Below are positions 5,894-6,424 of a stretch of DNA of 6,424 nt, piece by piece. The notes below the pieces were generated by a model. The model saw nothing but the letters and a program-made list of their open reading frames with translations, was not told where the DNA came from and did not search any database. The position numbers and the translations under genes were made by a program. Positions within the stretch are counted from its first letter, which is position 1. Every line of letters starts with the position of its first letter. The DNA is from Thermoprotei archaeon (GTDB lineage Archaea; Thermoproteota; Thermoprotei_A; Sulfolobales; Ignisphaeraceae), in assembly GCA_003661905.1 (NCBI GenBank), contig QMXA01000062.1, positions 1 to 6,424 of the forward strand, read 5' to 3'.

Positions 5894-6424
5894 TTAGAAC
5901 CTTGCGCTTAAATTTCTAAATAATCTCCTTAGTCTCTTAAGCATCTGAAGTTTCTCAGTATTACCTAACTTGGCTCTCTCAATAGCTTCCTCAAGTGTTA
6001 ATATTGTTTGATCTAAGAGATCGGGTCTAATAGCATATGGGATTCCATCTTTTCCTCCATGAGCATAGCTATATATAAATGGATCTAGTGGATGAGTTAC
6101 AGGGTCATTAAATGATGGTTTTTCACTATATATTAAATCAGCTACAAGTGTTAAAGCTCTAATAACTTCAGCACTCACACCCTTTATTCTTAGCAATTCT
6201 CTAATACTCTCAGCTCTCTGCATTGTTAAAGTATTAATTGCTTGAATAAGCTGTCGTGATAGCTTAATGGGTCTATAATAAATAGTTCTCAAGTTCTTGA
6301 AATCTATGGGTTTAGTAGTTGATTTCCCTAACCACTTTTCTAAAGTTTCATTCTTCTTCAATATTCTATTTACAATTCTTAACTCCTTAACTAATTTATT
6401 TGGAGACTCCATTGTGAGATCCAA
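5894..6424 (-). CDS. DUF763 protein, C-terminal part (gene runs off the right edge)
   Basis: The visible 176 residues match the C-terminal part of DUF763 (COG1415), a family of usually more than 350 residues in archaea and some bacteria with no established function. Diagnostic stretches are LDLTMES at the very beginning (2-7), which corresponds to an internal LDLT-x-ES motif of the family, the hairpin-like ELLRIKGVSAEVIRALTLVADLIY (76-99), DP at 107-108, and YSYAHGGKDGIPY (118-130). The frame is open to the window edge, and the first codon, TTG, is therefore probably internal; the N-terminal half lies beyond 6424. The segment at 76-91 resembles a helix-hairpin-helix (LLxIKGV...IRAL) as found in non-specific DNA-binding modules, so a nucleic-acid role is plausible but inferred. 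The gene ends in a TAA (5894-5896) 36 nt before the start of the next gene in the same frame. Confidence 0.85.
   Translation of the reverse strand: MDLTMESPNKLVKELRIVNRILKKNETLEKWLGKSTTKPIDFKNLRTIYYRPIKLSRQLIQAINTLTMQRAESIRELLRIKGVSAEVIRALTLVADLIYSEKPSFNDPVTHPLDPFIYSYAHGGKDGIPYAIRPDLLDQTILTLEEAIERAKLGNTEKLQMLKRLRRLFRNLSARF

Noticed and set aside
5676..5897. 73-codon plus-strand open frame opposite the start of the hypothetical beta-rich gene
   Set aside because: It has no ribosome binding site or motif, and it overlaps two minus-strand genes that fit better.
1..6424. CRISPR arrays, tRNA/rRNA genes, insertion sequences, toxin-antitoxin pairs and phage genes
   Set aside because: No repeated spacers, tRNA-like cloverleaf, transposase motif or defence-gene motif was seen on reading both strands.

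Overview
The window looks like ordinary chromosomal DNA of a hyperthermophilic archaeon, most likely a crenarchaeon (Thermoproteota). It is clearly AT-rich and compact, its codons lean heavily on AGA and ATA, and Shine-Dalgarno matches are of the archaeal GGAGG/GGTG type. The decisive marker is a UbiA-type prenyltransferase of the archaeal membrane-lipid pathway (digeranylgeranylglyceryl phosphate synthase). Archaeal forms of COG1058, DUF763 and TatD-related proteins support this. I cannot name the genus from sequence alone. I see no tRNA, rRNA, CRISPR array, insertion sequence or phage gene.

Layout. (1) 105-2773, plus strand: a tight four-gene cluster with a dUTPase/dCTP deaminase-family enzyme, a protein resembling helix-hairpin-helix (HhH-GPD) DNA glycosylases with a cysteine-rich C-terminus, a 100-residue winged-helix-like protein, and a TatD-related metal-dependent hydrolase. 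Gaps are 44 nt, a 13 nt overlap, and 1-4 nt, so this is probably one transcript. (2) 2793-3599, minus strand: a COG1058 (CinA N-terminal/MoaB-like) protein, convergent with the cluster. (3) 3600-3895: the only sizeable intergenic region, holding divergent promoters and a possible frameshifted gene remnant on the minus strand. (4) 3896-4810, plus strand: the UbiA prenyltransferase. (5) 4820-6424, minus strand: an unidentified beta-rich protein lying directly behind the C-terminal part of a DUF763 protein, which runs off the right edge.

Functional reading. The first cluster can be read as a DNA-hygiene set: a pool-cleaning dUTPase, a possible base-excision glycosylase, a small probable DNA-binding protein and a hydrolase whose distant TatD relatives include DNases. 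DUF763, whose C-terminus here carries a helix-hairpin-helix-like segment, may be thematically related. This linkage is inference from gene order and family membership. It is the best candidate here for something under-described; nothing in the window proves a new system.
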